Both the position numbers and the translations under genes were made by a program. Shown piece after piece: positions 49,779 through 58,971 of a DNA stretch of 64,000 bases. The DNA is from Vibrio sp. SS-MA-C1-2 (lineage in GTDB: Bacteria > Pseudomonadota > Gammaproteobacteria > Enterobacterales > Vibrionaceae): the NCBI RefSeq assembly GCF_021513135.1, contig NZ_CP090980.1:868001-932000 (forward strand), in the 5' to 3' direction. The notes beneath the pieces were generated by a model. That model saw nothing but the letters and a program-made list of their open reading frames with translations, had not been told where the DNA came from and ran no database searches. The first letter of the stretch is position 1. Every line of letters starts with the position of its first letter.

Positions 49779-50217
49779 AATACTAAGCCTAAATAACTTT
49801 TAATATTTAATTATAAGTTCTTTCCATTCTAAAACAATATTTAATATATCTGACCTTATGTGTATTAAATCACTACGTAACTGATAAACAAAGAAAATCT
49901 TCTTGGCATAAAAACACCATAATGAGGCTTGTTTGATAAGTAAAGCTTAACAAAAAGCTCGAATCGGCCTTTGCTAGATAGTTAACTCTAAGTTACATGA
50001 GATTTTATAATGAACCGCTTGAAAGTATAAATTACTAGAGGATCTAACATGTTTTTGTCCAAAGGTGTGCTAAAGATTGTTCTGGCTAACTCGTTGAATG
50101 GCCCCAAAGCGTGTTAAAGTAAAAGGAAGGAAAATTATTCAATTATATATAAACAAACACCCCTTAATTGAGCTGATTAAGGGATGTTTGTTAATTCTGA
50201 GGTTTATTTGAACAAGG
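49779..50217. other. Intergenic stretch before the sulfur module
   Basis: No gene seen. It contains the bidirectional hairpin at 50152-50192. Confidence 0.5.
50152..50192 (-). terminator. Terminator hairpin of the CoA-disulfide reductase gene
   Basis: Long stem AACAAACACCCCTTAAT with one mismatch and a seven-base loop, 26 bases past the stop of the minus-strand gene, followed on that strand by TTTATATATAATT. Confidence 0.7.
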
Positions 50218-51864
50218 TTATAGTTTAGCAAACTTATACGTTTGATAACCGCCGATTAAATTCTTCGCTTTATAGCCATTGTTGACTAATTGACGATATG
50301 CAACGTTACCGCGCAAACCAACTTGGCAGTAGATAATGATCTCTTTTTCTTTTGGCAGCTCGTTAAGTCGATTTCTTAACTGATCCACTGGAATATTGAT
50401 GGCACCAGAAATATAACCAACTTTTTCTAACTCTCCCGGATTTCTTACATCTAGTAGCAGTTGATTTCCATTTAAGTTATCGATTTCATCAAAATGGATG
50501 GGGTCTGTATCACCTTTTAAAATATTGCTAGCAACAAAAGCGACTTGATTGATCACATCTTTAGCACTACCGTATGGGGGCGCATAAGTTAATTCCAAAT
50601 GTTGTAACTGTTCAACAGTCATTCCTGCACGTTGTGCTACCGCCAGAATATCAATACGCTTATCGACACCATCCTTACCAACAGCTTGAGCACCGAGTAT
50701 TTTTCCGTTTTGAGGCGCAAACAACAATTTTAATGATACCGTTTCAGCCCCGGGATAATAGCTCGCATGGCTTGCCGTATGAACATATGCTTTTTGGTAA
50801 ACCATCCCCTCTTGTACAAGCTGTTTCTCATTTTTCCCTGTTGATGCAACAGCAAGATCAAAGACCTTACAGATCGCAGTGCCTTGTGTGCCATGATAAG
50901 CTTCTTGACGTCCAAACATATTATTAGCCGCCATTCGCCCCTGACGATTTGCAGGACCAGCAAGAGGAACTAGACCAGGTTTGCCCGTGACAAAATCTGC
51001 ATCTTCAATTGCATCACCCACAGCAAAAATAGCAGGATCACTTGTTTGCATATATTTATTCGTAGAGATACCACCAAAATCACCCAGTTCCAAACCAGCA
51101 GTTTTAGCTAATTGATTATCTGGTTTTACACCAATCGCCATAATAAGTAGGTTTGTTTCTAGACTAGTCTTATTCGAAAGTGTCAATGAGAGGGTTTTGT
51201 CTTTGTGCTCAACTGCTGAAAGTGCCACACCTAGCTGTAAATCTATATTTTTTTCTCTAATTTCAGCATGCACTAATCCAGCCATTTCTCTGTCGATTGG
51301 AGTCATCACCTGATCGGCCATCTCAATTAACGTTGTTTTAATGCCTAATTGATGAAACGCCTCTACCATTTCTAAACCAATAAAACCACCACCTACAACC
51401 GTTGCATGTTCTGGTCTGTTCTCCTCAATGGTTGAAATAATTTTATCCATATCGGGAATATTACGTAGTGAATACGTTAAAGGGTTATCCAACCCTAGAA
51501 TCGGAGGAATAACAGGTGAAGCACCTGGACTTAACAGGAGAAAATCATAATTTTCTTGATATTGTGTATTATCCAATAGATTTTTGATCGTCACTTGCTT
51601 CTTTGAACGATCAATAGCAATCACCTCATTCATCACTCTTACATCGACATTAAATCGTGCAAGAAAGCTTTCCGGCGTCTGTAATAATAGGTTTTCTCGT
51701 TTTGGTATATCGCCACCAATATGATAAGGCAAGCCGCAATTTGCAAATGAGATATAAGGTCCTTTTTCAAAGATAACGATTTCAGCGTCTTCACTTAATC
51801 TTCGTGCTCTTGCTGCGGCCGAAGCACCGCCAGCAACACCACCTACAATAAGAATTTTAGGCAT
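50218..51864 (-). CDS. CoA-disulfide reductase with C-terminal rhodanese domain
   Basis: FAD- and NAD(P)H-dependent enzyme reducing CoA disulfide, CoA persulfide or polysulfide. The FAD-binding motif is GGVAGGASAAARARRL (residues 8-23), the redox Cys43 lies in SFANCGLPYHIGG, and the NAD-binding motif is VVGGGFIGLEMVEAF. The FAD signature is FAVGDAIE and the dimerisation domain ends near residue 445. A rhodanese domain follows, with DVRNPGELEKVGYI and active Cys513 in YCQVGLRG. Length of 548 residues is typical of CoADR-RHD proteins. It is transcribed divergently from an ArsR-type sulfur sensor and two YeeE/YedE genes, which supports a role in handling reactive sulfur. Confidence 0.93.
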   Translation of the reverse strand: MPKILIVGGVAGGASAAARARRLSEDAEIVIFEKGPYISFANCGLPYHIGGDIPKRENLLLQTPESFLARFNVDVRVMNEVIAIDRSKKQVTIKNLLDNTQYQENYDFLLLSPGASPVIPPILGLDNPLTYSLRNIPDMDKIISTIEENRPEHATVVGGGFIGLEMVEAFHQLGIKTTLIEMADQVMTPIDREMAGLVHAEIREKNIDLQLGVALSAVEHKDKTLSLTLSNKTSLETNLLIMAIGVKPDNQLAKTAGLELGDFGGISTNKYMQTSDPAIFAVGDAIEDADFVTGKPGLVPLAGPANRQGRMAANNMFGRQEAYHGTQGTAICKVFDLAVASTGKNEKQLVQEGMVYQKAYVHTASHASYYPGAETVSLKLLFAPQNGKILGAQAVGKDGVDKRIDILAVAQRAGMTVEQLQHLELTYAPPYGSAKDVINQVAFVASNILKGDTDPIHFDEIDNLNGNQLLLDVRNPGELEKVGYISGAINIPVDQLRNRLNELPKEKEIIIYCQVGLRGNVAYRQLVNNGYKAKNLIGGYQTYKFAKL

Positions 51865-52004
51865 TTTAAATACTCCAAAGATAAATTAATCATTTCCACC
51901 TAATCATCTGCACACCTTAGCTGCTTTTCATGATCAGTTGCTATAAATTTATAATAACACCTAAATTAGATAATACTAATGTAATTTTTGCTAATTCAAA
52001 AAAA

Positions 52005-52043
52005 GCTAAATTAGCTTGACTTAATATACAGATTAACTAAACT
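52005..52043 (+). promoter_or_regulatory. Promoter and palindromic operator of the ArsR/YeeE operon
   Basis: GCTAAATTAGC (52005-52015) is a perfect palindrome touching TTGACT (-35, 52016-52021). A -10-like TAAACT follows at 16 bases spacing (52038-52043). A second half-site TTGCTAATTC lies just upstream. The position suggests autoregulation by the ArsR-type protein. Confidence 0.5.
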
Positions 52044-52070
52044 AGAAAAAAGAATTTAAAGTGGTGAATC

Positions 52071-52364
52071 ATGAATATCGCAGAATTAAGACCAAAAGCG
52101 GCACAAGTTTCGGAACAATTGAAAGTTATGGCACACCCTGAAAGGCTCCTTGTATTGTGCACATTAATGGGTGGTGAAGTAGGGGCGGGTGAGTTACAAA
52201 AAACCTCCGAACTTAGCCAATCTGCATTTTCTCAACACTTGAGTGTTTTAAAAAAGCACAATTTGGTTAGTGTTAGAAAAGAGTCGCAACAGGTTTTTTA
52301 TTCACTTGCTGATGAAAAAATTCGACAATTAATTGGTTGTCTTCACTCAATTTACTGTGTTTAA
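52071..52364 (+). CDS. ArsR-family regulator, BigR/SqrR-like sulfur sensor
   Basis: A 97-residue winged HTH: MAHPERLLVLCTLMGGEVGA, then ELSQSAFSQHLSVLKKHNLV as the recognition helix. Cys30 sits in helix alpha2 and Cys90 in the C-terminal helix, the positions that form the (poly)sulfide bridge in BigR/SqrR/YgaV. No metal-site His/Asp/Cys set of classical ArsR is evident. It likely represses the divergent CoA-disulfide reductase and the downstream transporters until reactive sulfur accumulates. Confidence 0.85.
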   Translation: MNIAELRPKAAQVSEQLKVMAHPERLLVLCTLMGGEVGAGELQKTSELSQSAFSQHLSVLKKHNLVSVRKESQQVFYSLADEKIRQLIGCLHSIYCV

Positions 52365-52370
52365 GGTTAA

Positions 52371-52793
52371 ATGATGACATTTCAACTTCCTTGGCTGTCA
52401 CTATTTGGTGGCATGCTACTCGGCGTATCTGCTGTTTTATTACTTCTTTTTAACGGCAAGATTGCGGGGATCAGTGGTATCGTATCAGGCTTACTTTCAC
52501 CGACACAAAAGGATTTCTTCTGGCGAGTACTTTTTATTATAGGTATGGTTATCGGTGGTATTTTAGGCTCTAAGCTTTTTGGAACAGAGCTTCCATCGAG
52601 TTATGATCACTCTTACTTTTATCTTGCCTTTATAGGATTCATTGTCGGTATAGGCACAAAACTCGGTAATGGATGTACTAGTGGCCATGGTATATGTGGT
52701 ATGGGCCGTTTATCTAAACGCTCCATCACTGCAACTTGTACATTTATGCTGGTTGCTGCTATCACTGTATTTATTCGTTTTCATGTTTTATAG
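52371..52793 (+). CDS. YeeE/YedE-family (DUF395) sulfur transporter half, first
   Basis: 140 residues with four hydrophobic segments and the family signature GIGTKLGNGCTSGHGICGMG, whose Cys carries thiosulfate or other sulfur species in YeeE. It begins six bases after the ArsR gene and is followed ten bases later by its partner, so the three form one operon. Two half-size proteins presumably pair, like PmpA/PmpB. Confidence 0.88.
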   Translation: MMTFQLPWLSLFGGMLLGVSAVLLLLFNGKIAGISGIVSGLLSPTQKDFFWRVLFIIGMVIGGILGSKLFGTELPSSYDHSYFYLAFIGFIVGIGTKLGNGCTSGHGICGMGRLSKRSITATCTFMLVAAITVFIRFHVL

Positions 52794-52802
52794 GGGACAC
52801 AG

Positions 52803-53213
52803 ATGTTTTTCTTTATTGCACTAATAAGTGGACTCTTATTTGGAATGGGTATGGCTCTGTCTGGTATGGTGATCCCTGAAGTTGTTTTGGCATTTCTGGA
52901 TGTTGCTGGTAATTGGAAGCCAGATTTAGCCTTTGTAATGGGTGGTGCTCTGCTTGTTTTCTTACCTTGTTACTTTCTAATTATTAAACCATGCTCTAAA
53001 CCTGTATATAGCAAAGAGTTTGCTATAAGTAATAAACAATCTATCGATAAACGCCTTATTGTCGGTGCGAGTATTTTTGGTCTGGGTTGGGGATTGGGGG
53101 GGATCTGTCCTGGCCCTGTTGTCTCATCGCTTGCAAGTGGCAATAGTGGTGCAATTGTCTTCTTTCTCTTTATGATGCTTGGTTTGTTTGTCACAAAAAA
53201 ATGGATAAAATAA
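52803..53213 (+). CDS. YeeE/YedE-family (DUF6691-like) sulfur transporter half, second
   Basis: 136 residues, four hydrophobic segments. The N-terminal GLLFGMGMALSGMVIPEVVL and the C-terminal GLGWGLGGICPGPVVSSLAS carry the second conserved Cys. The partner of the preceding protein in an inner-membrane sulfur importer or exporter. Confidence 0.87.
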   Translation: MFFFIALISGLLFGMGMALSGMVIPEVVLAFLDVAGNWKPDLAFVMGGALLVFLPCYFLIIKPCSKPVYSKEFAISNKQSIDKRLIVGASIFGLGWGLGGICPGPVVSSLASGNSGAIVFFLFMMLGLFVTKKWIK

Positions 53214-53849
53214 ACTTTTAAATCTTTCCCTCCTCAATCAACTCTTTCTATATTAAAGGTTGCTACTTACTTCTTTGAGTATTCCTTGTTCAAATGAAGT
53301 GAGCTGCAAATATATTTAGGTTACACCCTGAACAATTATCAGTTCCAATGTTGTGGTCAAAGATGAAGATGGTCGCCCTTTGTTTAAGAATGGGTTCGTG
53401 TTGGCTATTCAGAAGGTTTTAGCTTAGCTTTAACGAAAATGGGGTTGTCGAACAAGAAACTATCTCATATCTCTAACTCGGAAATGCCCCAAAACGAGTT
53501 AGAAGGGGAATAATTTAAACAGAACACTCATTTCAGTTAGGCTACGAAAAAGTTGTAGTATTGCTATGTTACCAACTTGCAATAATGACTTATTAAATTA
53601 ACTAAAATAGTTTATCCCAATGAGTAATTGCTAAATAAAGCAGAATAAGCCAACCCAATATAGCTAAAATTATTTCTACATAAGTGTATTTACTCATAAA
53701 ACCTCTAAACCTTATTCATTATTAACTACAATTACCATTCTTATATTACAGCTTTATGACAAGTCATAAACAACATTAGTTTTCATTATTAATAACTGAG
53801 TTTGTTTTTTTAGTTGGTATAGTGGCGGAAATTTTTCCTCAGGTTTAAT
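53214..53849. other. Intergenic stretch with one small membrane ORF
   Basis: Apart from the 31-residue frame at 53602-53697, only short fragments are seen. A stretch near 53355-53430 (VVKDEDGRPLFKNGF) may be a gene relic. Confidence 0.4.
53602..53697 (-). CDS. Small single-span membrane protein, 31 residues
   Basis: MSKYTYVEIILAILGWLILL then YLAITHWDKLF. GAGG lies four bases before the ATG. One transmembrane helix fills the middle, with short charged ends, as in small subunits of respiratory enzymes. Unrecognised; low-to-moderate support. Confidence 0.45.
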   Translation of the reverse strand: MSKYTYVEIILAILGWLILLYLAITHWDKLF

Positions 53850-54422
53850 ATGAATCAGTATATTTCAGCGATAAAACGTGTTTTTTCAACGCTTCCGAAA
53901 GTTGAGCAAATACTACATGGATTAACTGTACTTTGGGTTTTAATCCAAATTCTTTCGTCAGGATTAATGCATATAAATCATCACGCTATTTGGGCAGATA
54001 TCTCTACATTAAGTCTCATACATATATACAGTGGTATACTTTTATTGCCTATTTGCTTGCTATTTGTTTTTATTATCATCAAACGTCGAACATGCAAAGA
54101 CCTTTATCCTTGGGCATTCAAATACTTTTATCAATTAAAAGTTGATTTACTTATTCTCAAGCAATGCAAGTTACCCCAGCCTTCTCCAAGTGGTTTAGCT
54201 GCAACAGTTGAAGGTTTCGGATTATTAGCGTTGCTATCATCCTTGTTGACCGGTGTTGCTTGGTTTGTTGCTATAAAAGCTGGGCTTGATGCATCTTTTT
54301 TTCTTACTATTCATAAAACTACGGTTGGCTTAATTGAAACTTATTTCTATGCTCATGGTCTGATGGGGGTATTACATATACTCGTAGAGACAAGAAGGTA
54401 TAAAAAGTCATCTATGCTATAA
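53850..54422 (+). CDS. Cytochrome b561-like membrane protein
   Basis: 190 residues with four transmembrane helices. His residues sit where haem-b ligands are expected: LHGLTVLWVL in helix 1, HIYSGILLLP in helix 2, IHKTTVGLIE and HGLMGVLHIL at the end. It fits the bacterial b561/Ni-Fe-hydrogenase b-type cytochrome family that moves electrons between quinone and periplasmic partners. No partner gene is adjacent. The following glycosyltransferase starts 104 bases later, so co-transcription is possible but not clear. Confidence 0.8.
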   Translation: MNQYISAIKRVFSTLPKVEQILHGLTVLWVLIQILSSGLMHINHHAIWADISTLSLIHIYSGILLLPICLLFVFIIIKRRTCKDLYPWAFKYFYQLKVDLLILKQCKLPQPSPSGLAATVEGFGLLALLSSLLTGVAWFVAIKAGLDASFFLTIHKTTVGLIETYFYAHGLMGVLHILVETRRYKKSSML

Positions 54423-54526
54423 ATATACGTCTTTCAGTAATAAATAGATTCCATTAGATTCATTAAAAGTATTTTCATTATATTGTCAATACGTACTTAT
54501 TTTACAAAAAGGTAAAGAGGAACATT

Positions 54527-55258
54527 ATGACCGAATTAGTTTCAGTAGTTATCCCTGCAAAGAATGAGCAAGGAAATATTGGTCAACTGATAACAGAAAT
54601 CCATCAAGCACTTAACCTTTCAACTAACTTTGAAATTGTGATTACGGATGATGGAAGTACTGATAATACAGTCACTGAAGCCCTTTCAACTGCAAAAGCA
54701 TTAAATTGCTCACTTCAAATCATTAAACATCAATATAGTTGCGGTCAAAGTACGGCTGTTCACTCTGCAGTTAAAAATGCCAAGGGTTCAGTTATTGTCA
54801 CATTGGATGCCGATGGCCAAAATAATCCAGCAGATATTCCAGAAATGTTGGAATTAACTGAATGTATTACCAATCATCATTACTGTATAGCAGGTTATCG
54901 CAATAAACGTAAAGATACTCAATGGATACGATTTCAATCAAAAGTTGCGAATAAAATTAGACAAAGCTTGCTAAATGATGGTGTTCCCGACTCTGGATGT
55001 GGTCTTAAAATCTTTCCTAGAGATACCTTTTTAGCGCTGCCTTACTTTGACCATATGCATCGTTTCCTTCCGGCCTTAATTAAGCGTATAGGAGGGGAAA
55101 TTAATATATTCCCAGTTGATCATCGAGATAGAATGGAAGGGACGTCCAATTATACAGCATGGAATCGTGTGTGGGTGGGAATTGTTGATATTATCGGAGT
55201 GATGTGGCTAGTTAAAAGAGCGAAGAAACCTACGTATACCATTGAGCATGTTGAATAA
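54527..55258 (+). CDS. Family 2 glycosyltransferase (ArnC/DPM-like)
   Basis: 243 residues. The GT-A fold motifs are VSVVIPAKNEQGNIGQLITE, VITDDGSTDNT, VTLDADGQNNPADIP (DxD) and VPDSGCGLKIFPRD. A hydrophobic C-terminal segment anchors it loosely. Such enzymes transfer a sugar to undecaprenyl or dolichyl phosphate. It is followed six bases later by a TVP38 protein and then an ArnT-like transferase, so it probably makes the lipid-linked sugar donor for that enzyme. The start has an AGAGGA ribosome site. Confidence 0.9.
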   Translation: MTELVSVVIPAKNEQGNIGQLITEIHQALNLSTNFEIVITDDGSTDNTVTEALSTAKALNCSLQIIKHQYSCGQSTAVHSAVKNAKGSVIVTLDADGQNNPADIPEMLELTECITNHHYCIAGYRNKRKDTQWIRFQSKVANKIRQSLLNDGVPDSGCGLKIFPRDTFLALPYFDHMHRFLPALIKRIGGEINIFPVDHRDRMEGTSNYTAWNRVWVGIVDIIGVMWLVKRAKKPTYTIEHVE

Positions 55259-55264
55259 TTAGTT

Positions 55265-55924
55265 ATGAATAAATGGTTAAAATCAATAATGATATTTCTA
55301 ATTATCATTGGTTTATATTTTTTATCAAAAAATGCCTTTTTACAACATTTGCTTAATAACCAGTGGCTTTATCATTATGTAAGTAGTCATGGTACGACAG
55401 GTCATATTATCTTGTTCTTATTTGCAATGCTATTAGTCGGGGTTGGAGGGCCTAAGCAAATTATTGCGTTTTCCTATGGTTTTATTTATGGCTTGAGAGA
55501 AGGGGTATTATTGACAATGGCAATCTATATGCTTGTGGCTGTACTAACCTATAGCTTTTCATCGTTCTCTTTACAGTCATATTTCAGGCATCATTCGTCA
55601 AAAAAAATACAGAAGTTCAAACAGTTTATAGGGGATAAAGCATTTATCAAGGTGTTGATATTACGAATTTTCCCCATTGGAAGTAATTTGGCTACAAACC
55701 TTTTTGCTGGAAGTTTAGGTATTCCTTTTCTCTCTTTTATTAGTGCCAGCTTTATTGGGTATATCCCCCAAGTTATCATATTTTGTTTAGCTGGAACGGG
55801 AGTTAGTGATACGAATCACTTACAGTTAAGTATCAGTCTTGGACTTTTCTTTATTAGTCTTGTACTCACTGCTTATCTTTATAAGCACCATGTGAAATCG
55901 ATGATAGTGATGGATAATCAGTAA
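55265..55924 (+). CDS. TVP38/TMEM64-family membrane protein
   Basis: 219 residues, about six hydrophobic segments. The VTT-domain landmarks are GGPKQIIAFSYGFIYGLREG and LRIFPIGSNLATNLFAGSLG. Family members include DedA-like lipid flippases or scramblases. In this operon it may help move the lipid-linked sugar across the membrane; this is inference from position. Confidence 0.85.
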   Translation: MNKWLKSIMIFLIIIGLYFLSKNAFLQHLLNNQWLYHYVSSHGTTGHIILFLFAMLLVGVGGPKQIIAFSYGFIYGLREGVLLTMAIYMLVAVLTYSFSSFSLQSYFRHHSSKKIQKFKQFIGDKAFIKVLILRIFPIGSNLATNLFAGSLGIPFLSFISASFIGYIPQVIIFCLAGTGVSDTNHLQLSISLGLFFISLVLTAYLYKHHVKSMIVMDNQ

Positions 55925-55980
55925 CAATTCGAACTATAGTTTACTTTATCAATATGAGTAATTCTTTGGAGTAAAGAACA

Positions 55981-57564
55981 TTGAATCAAATTCAACATCG
56001 AAAGCCCCTTATAGTGACGCTATTCTTCGCGCTAGTGATAATATTTATTGGTATTTCTATTCGCCCCCTACTACCAATTGATGAAACTCGTTATGTATCT
56101 GTCGCTTGGGAAATGTGGATGAATAATAATTGGTTAGTCCCACATATTAATGGCGCAACATATGCACACAAACCCCCAATGATGTTTTGGTTAATTAATA
56201 TCACATGGGGGATTTTTGGTGTTTCAGAGTTAGCAACACGACTTATTGTTCCTTTTTTATCACTAATCAATTTTGTGTTAATTTATCATTTAGCAAAAAA
56301 AGTATACCCAAAGAATGATGGGGTATCATATAGTCCATTACTTCTACTCGGTTTTTCTGGCTGGTTACTTTATAGTTCACTGACAATGTTTGATTTACTA
56401 TTAACTGTGGCAGTGCTAAGTTATCTATTATCTAGCTATCAATTTGCATTAACGTATAAATCAAAATATGTTTATATTTCCGGTATTGCGCTAGGTATAG
56501 GGCTATTAACTAAAGGCCCTGCTGTCTTTATTTATACACTTCCTTTATTTTTAACCTATCCATTTTGGTCTCATACTGAAATGATAAACAATAAAACATG
56601 GTTTAAAAAAGGATTTATCTCAATTGGTCTTGCGGTAGTTATCCTATTGCTTTGGGTAGTACCAGCCGTGATTATGGGAGGTGCAGAGTATCGAAATGAA
56701 TTACTTTGGGGGCAAACAGCAGGAAGAATGCTTCATTCTTTTGCACATGCTCGTCCAATCTACTGGTATCTTCAAGTTTTACCTGTCTTAACTCTACCTT
56801 GGATTGTTTTACGGGGATTTTGGCAAAGAAATACTTGGCGATTAATATCATTAGGTGATCGTTATACGCTCATCGGTTTCGCCTCAACATTTGTTCTTTT
56901 CAGTTTAGTGAGTGGAAAACAGATACACTACCTATTTCCAACGTTTCCAATGTTAGCCATCTATATCTCTTCAAAATTAAATCTACAATATAAATTTGTT
57001 AGAGAGTATGGGCTAATTGCCTTATTGCTAAGTTTATCTATAGCAATGCTATCTAGCCGATTTTGGGTTCATTATGTATTTACAACTGTTAGTGATGTCC
57101 ATGTTTATGAAATTTTGTTTATTGTCCCTTTGATATTATGTTGGTTACTGTATAAAGGTGAGAAACTTGGAAAATATTACTTATCCATACTATTTCTATC
57201 CTTACCTTTATCAATCATGGCAACCTTAGCTACCACAAGCCCAATGTTATACAGCGCTTATGATACTAAGCCAATGTCAATGGCTGTTAAAGCTGAACAA
57301 GATAAAGGAACGGAGGTAGCGTATTTGGGAGACTATCCTGATACCTATCAGTTTAATGGTAGATTAACTCACCCTTTAACGTTAGTTAAGGGACAAGACA
57401 CAATGACGTGGCTAGCAGAACACCCTGATGCAGTAATTGTTTATACAGTTAAACATAAAGAAAAAATAGAAAATAAGGCTATATTCATTCATGCGTTTCG
57501 TAATCGCTATCAAGCCTTAATTAAGGCTTCAACATTATATGATTATCTAAAGGAAAGTGATTAA
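55981..57564 (+). CDS. Family 39 glycosyltransferase (ArnT/PMT-like)
   Basis: 527 residues with about eleven transmembrane segments. The N-terminal periplasmic loop has IDETRYVSVAWEMW with the catalytic-type Asp-Glu, then HINGATYAHKPPMMFWLINI, closely like ArnT (HFLFKPPM region). The C-terminal domain is periplasmic. It would use the lipid-linked sugar made by the GT2 enzyme to modify lipid A or another envelope acceptor. The start is TTG at 55981 with GGAG nine bases upstream; no better in-frame ATG keeps the first helix. Confidence 0.9.
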   Translation: MNQIQHRKPLIVTLFFALVIIFIGISIRPLLPIDETRYVSVAWEMWMNNNWLVPHINGATYAHKPPMMFWLINITWGIFGVSELATRLIVPFLSLINFVLIYHLAKKVYPKNDGVSYSPLLLLGFSGWLLYSSLTMFDLLLTVAVLSYLLSSYQFALTYKSKYVYISGIALGIGLLTKGPAVFIYTLPLFLTYPFWSHTEMINNKTWFKKGFISIGLAVVILLLWVVPAVIMGGAEYRNELLWGQTAGRMLHSFAHARPIYWYLQVLPVLTLPWIVLRGFWQRNTWRLISLGDRYTLIGFASTFVLFSLVSGKQIHYLFPTFPMLAIYISSKLNLQYKFVREYGLIALLLSLSIAMLSSRFWVHYVFTTVSDVHVYEILFIVPLILCWLLYKGEKLGKYYLSILFLSLPLSIMATLATTSPMLYSAYDTKPMSMAVKAEQDKGTEVAYLGDYPDTYQFNGRLTHPLTLVKGQDTMTWLAEHPDAVIVYTVKHKEKIENKAIFIHAFRNRYQALIKASTLYDYLKESD

Positions 57565-57604
57565 GTTAAAAACTAAATTACTAACTTTTTGCTTAATGAT
57601 GTCG

Positions 57605-57624
57605 TGGACGAATAGATTCGTCCA
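57605..57624. terminator. Perfect inverted repeat after the ArnT-like gene
   Basis: TGGACGAAT and its complement are separated by two bases, 41 bases past the stop. No U-run, so terminator function is uncertain. Confidence 0.5.
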
Positions 57625-58171
57625 TAACTCAGAATATCCTTACATTTTGATTAACCCTTAATATATTGGATACCTAACACACTTTTGTCCACTTGTGAGT
57701 TAGAGTAGCCTTGCTCGTTAACTTATTACTGATTAATGGATTGCTTAGTTAGTATAACCTTTGCTTGAATATTCATTTATATCAAGATTTTTTAGATTGA
57801 CTGTGGGGTTCGAAGATGGATATTTACCCTAAAAATAAAGGCAGTAAATCATCTTCGGTATCTTAGTGGGAGTAGTGGTATAAAGTGTTTAAAAATTTTT
57901 TATATTCATTTTAAAATTAAGATTTAATCACTTATATTCACGTTCATTTATGAGTCTAAAATTTACTGGTTTGTCACCATCTGTCACCGTGGTGACGGCT
58001 GGTGACAACTCAGACAAACGTCGTGAATAATTATTAAATGTTTAATTTTTGTTGCGAAGACGGTTTTTGTGGGTAGTCCTAATATTCAAGATTTTTACTT
58101 TTTTATGACTAAGGCTTAAAAGTATACGGTTTAAGTAAAAGATATAAAGCATTAACTAATTGAATAGATAC
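57625..58171. other. Intergenic stretch before the tRNA pair
   Basis: No gene seen. It contains the fourfold GTCACC palindrome at 57973-58006. Confidence 0.5.
57973..58006. promoter_or_regulatory. Nested palindrome of four GTCACC/GGTGAC units
   Basis: Two GTCACC units (57973, 57983) and two GGTGAC units (57991, 58001) lie ten bases apart within each pair and are mirror-placed around a two-base centre. One-helical-turn spacing fits cooperative binding of a dimeric regulator on one face of DNA. A nested hairpin is the alternative. Confidence 0.55.
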
Positions 58172-58203
58172 AAAAAAGCCTACTCATTGAGTAGGCTTTT
58201 TTG
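58172..58203. terminator. Bidirectional terminator of the tRNA operon
   Basis: AAAAAAGCCTACTC and its complement flank a short loop, with A-run and T-run on each side. Nine bases beyond the 3' end of the minus-strand tRNA genes. Confidence 0.9.
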
Positions 58204-58211
58204 TTTAAATA

Positions 58212-58288
58212 TGGTGCCCGCTACTGGACTCGAACCAGTGACACCTTGCATGTCATGCAAGTACTCTAACCAACTGAGCTAAGCGGGC
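58212..58288 (-). tRNA. tRNA-Val (anticodon GAC), first variant
   Basis: 77 bases with encoded CCA. Acceptor GCCCGCT pairs with AGCGGGC, the D-arm contains AGCTCAGTTGGTTAGAGT, and the T-arm contains GGTTCGAGTCC. The anticodon loop is ATGACAT (anticodon at 58252-58254 on the plus strand as GTC). The body differs from the second copy, so these are two sequence variants with one anticodon. Confidence 0.92.
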
Positions 58289-58322
58289 AAATTGTGTTTT
58301 CTGCATAATTAAGCAAGAAAAA

Positions 58323-58399
58323 TGGTGCGTCCGAGTGAACTCGAATCACCGACCCCCGCCATGTCAAGGCGGTACTCTAACCAACTGAGCTACGGACGC
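58323..58399 (-). tRNA. tRNA-Val (anticodon GAC), second variant
   Basis: 77 bases with encoded CCA. Acceptor GCGTCCG, anticodon loop TTGACAT (anticodon at 58363-58365) and T-arm GTGATTCGAGTTCAC. Very close to enteric valV/valW. It is first in the minus-strand tRNA operon, 34 bases upstream of the other. Confidence 0.95.
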
Positions 58400-58971
58400 A
58401 CAAGTAATAGAGAGTCTTAATCTCTGCTACGGGGGATATACTACGATCACTCTAACTTACTGTCAACAGTGAAAAAACTGTATGCTTTAATTTTAATCAT
58501 CTTGGTGTTTTTTTCATCTTAATCGTTATTTTCAGATTAAAGATTAAACAATTTATGTTGGATGGTCATGTGTCATTGTTTGAATAGTAACGTGATCTAA
58601 TTTTGAACATGTAAGATCACGAACTCATCATTTTATTAACTTGGCTTAATTATTGCTTTAATTGAAATATTAACAAATTCATGATGTTAAAATATTGTTA
58701 CTTATTATTGTGGTGCAATATAAAAGATAAAATCATGAAATAAAGTATTTCATTGTTACATTATAAATTTGAAGACTAAATCACAAGTGGAAAAGCGACT
58801 GATAAATAAGGATATTTTTTAAGTTGTTTTGATCTAAAATGATTTATATCAAGATGGAGAACAAAGATAAGCATAGTGCTACGGTATTGAAAAAAGGGAG
58901 TTTTAAATCTATTAAGTGATATTAAATAGGAATTTAACATTTAATGTGAGTTACCACACGGAGAAAAATCG
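58400..58971. other. Intergenic region upstream of the permease gene
   Basis: No gene. It must contain the tRNA promoter (minus strand, right after 58399) and the permease promoter. The only clear signal is the GGAGA ribosome site before 58972. Confidence 0.5.

Noticed and set aside
50085-57720. Loosely similar short stretches containing GAGTTAGA or TTTTGTCCA near 50085, 53460 and 57690
   Set aside because: Similarity is short and inconsistent in length. I could not define a repeat unit or boundaries.
58212-58288. Reading the first tRNA as tRNA-Asp because GTC appears on the plus strand
   Set aside because: The gene is on the minus strand, so the anticodon is GAC (Val).
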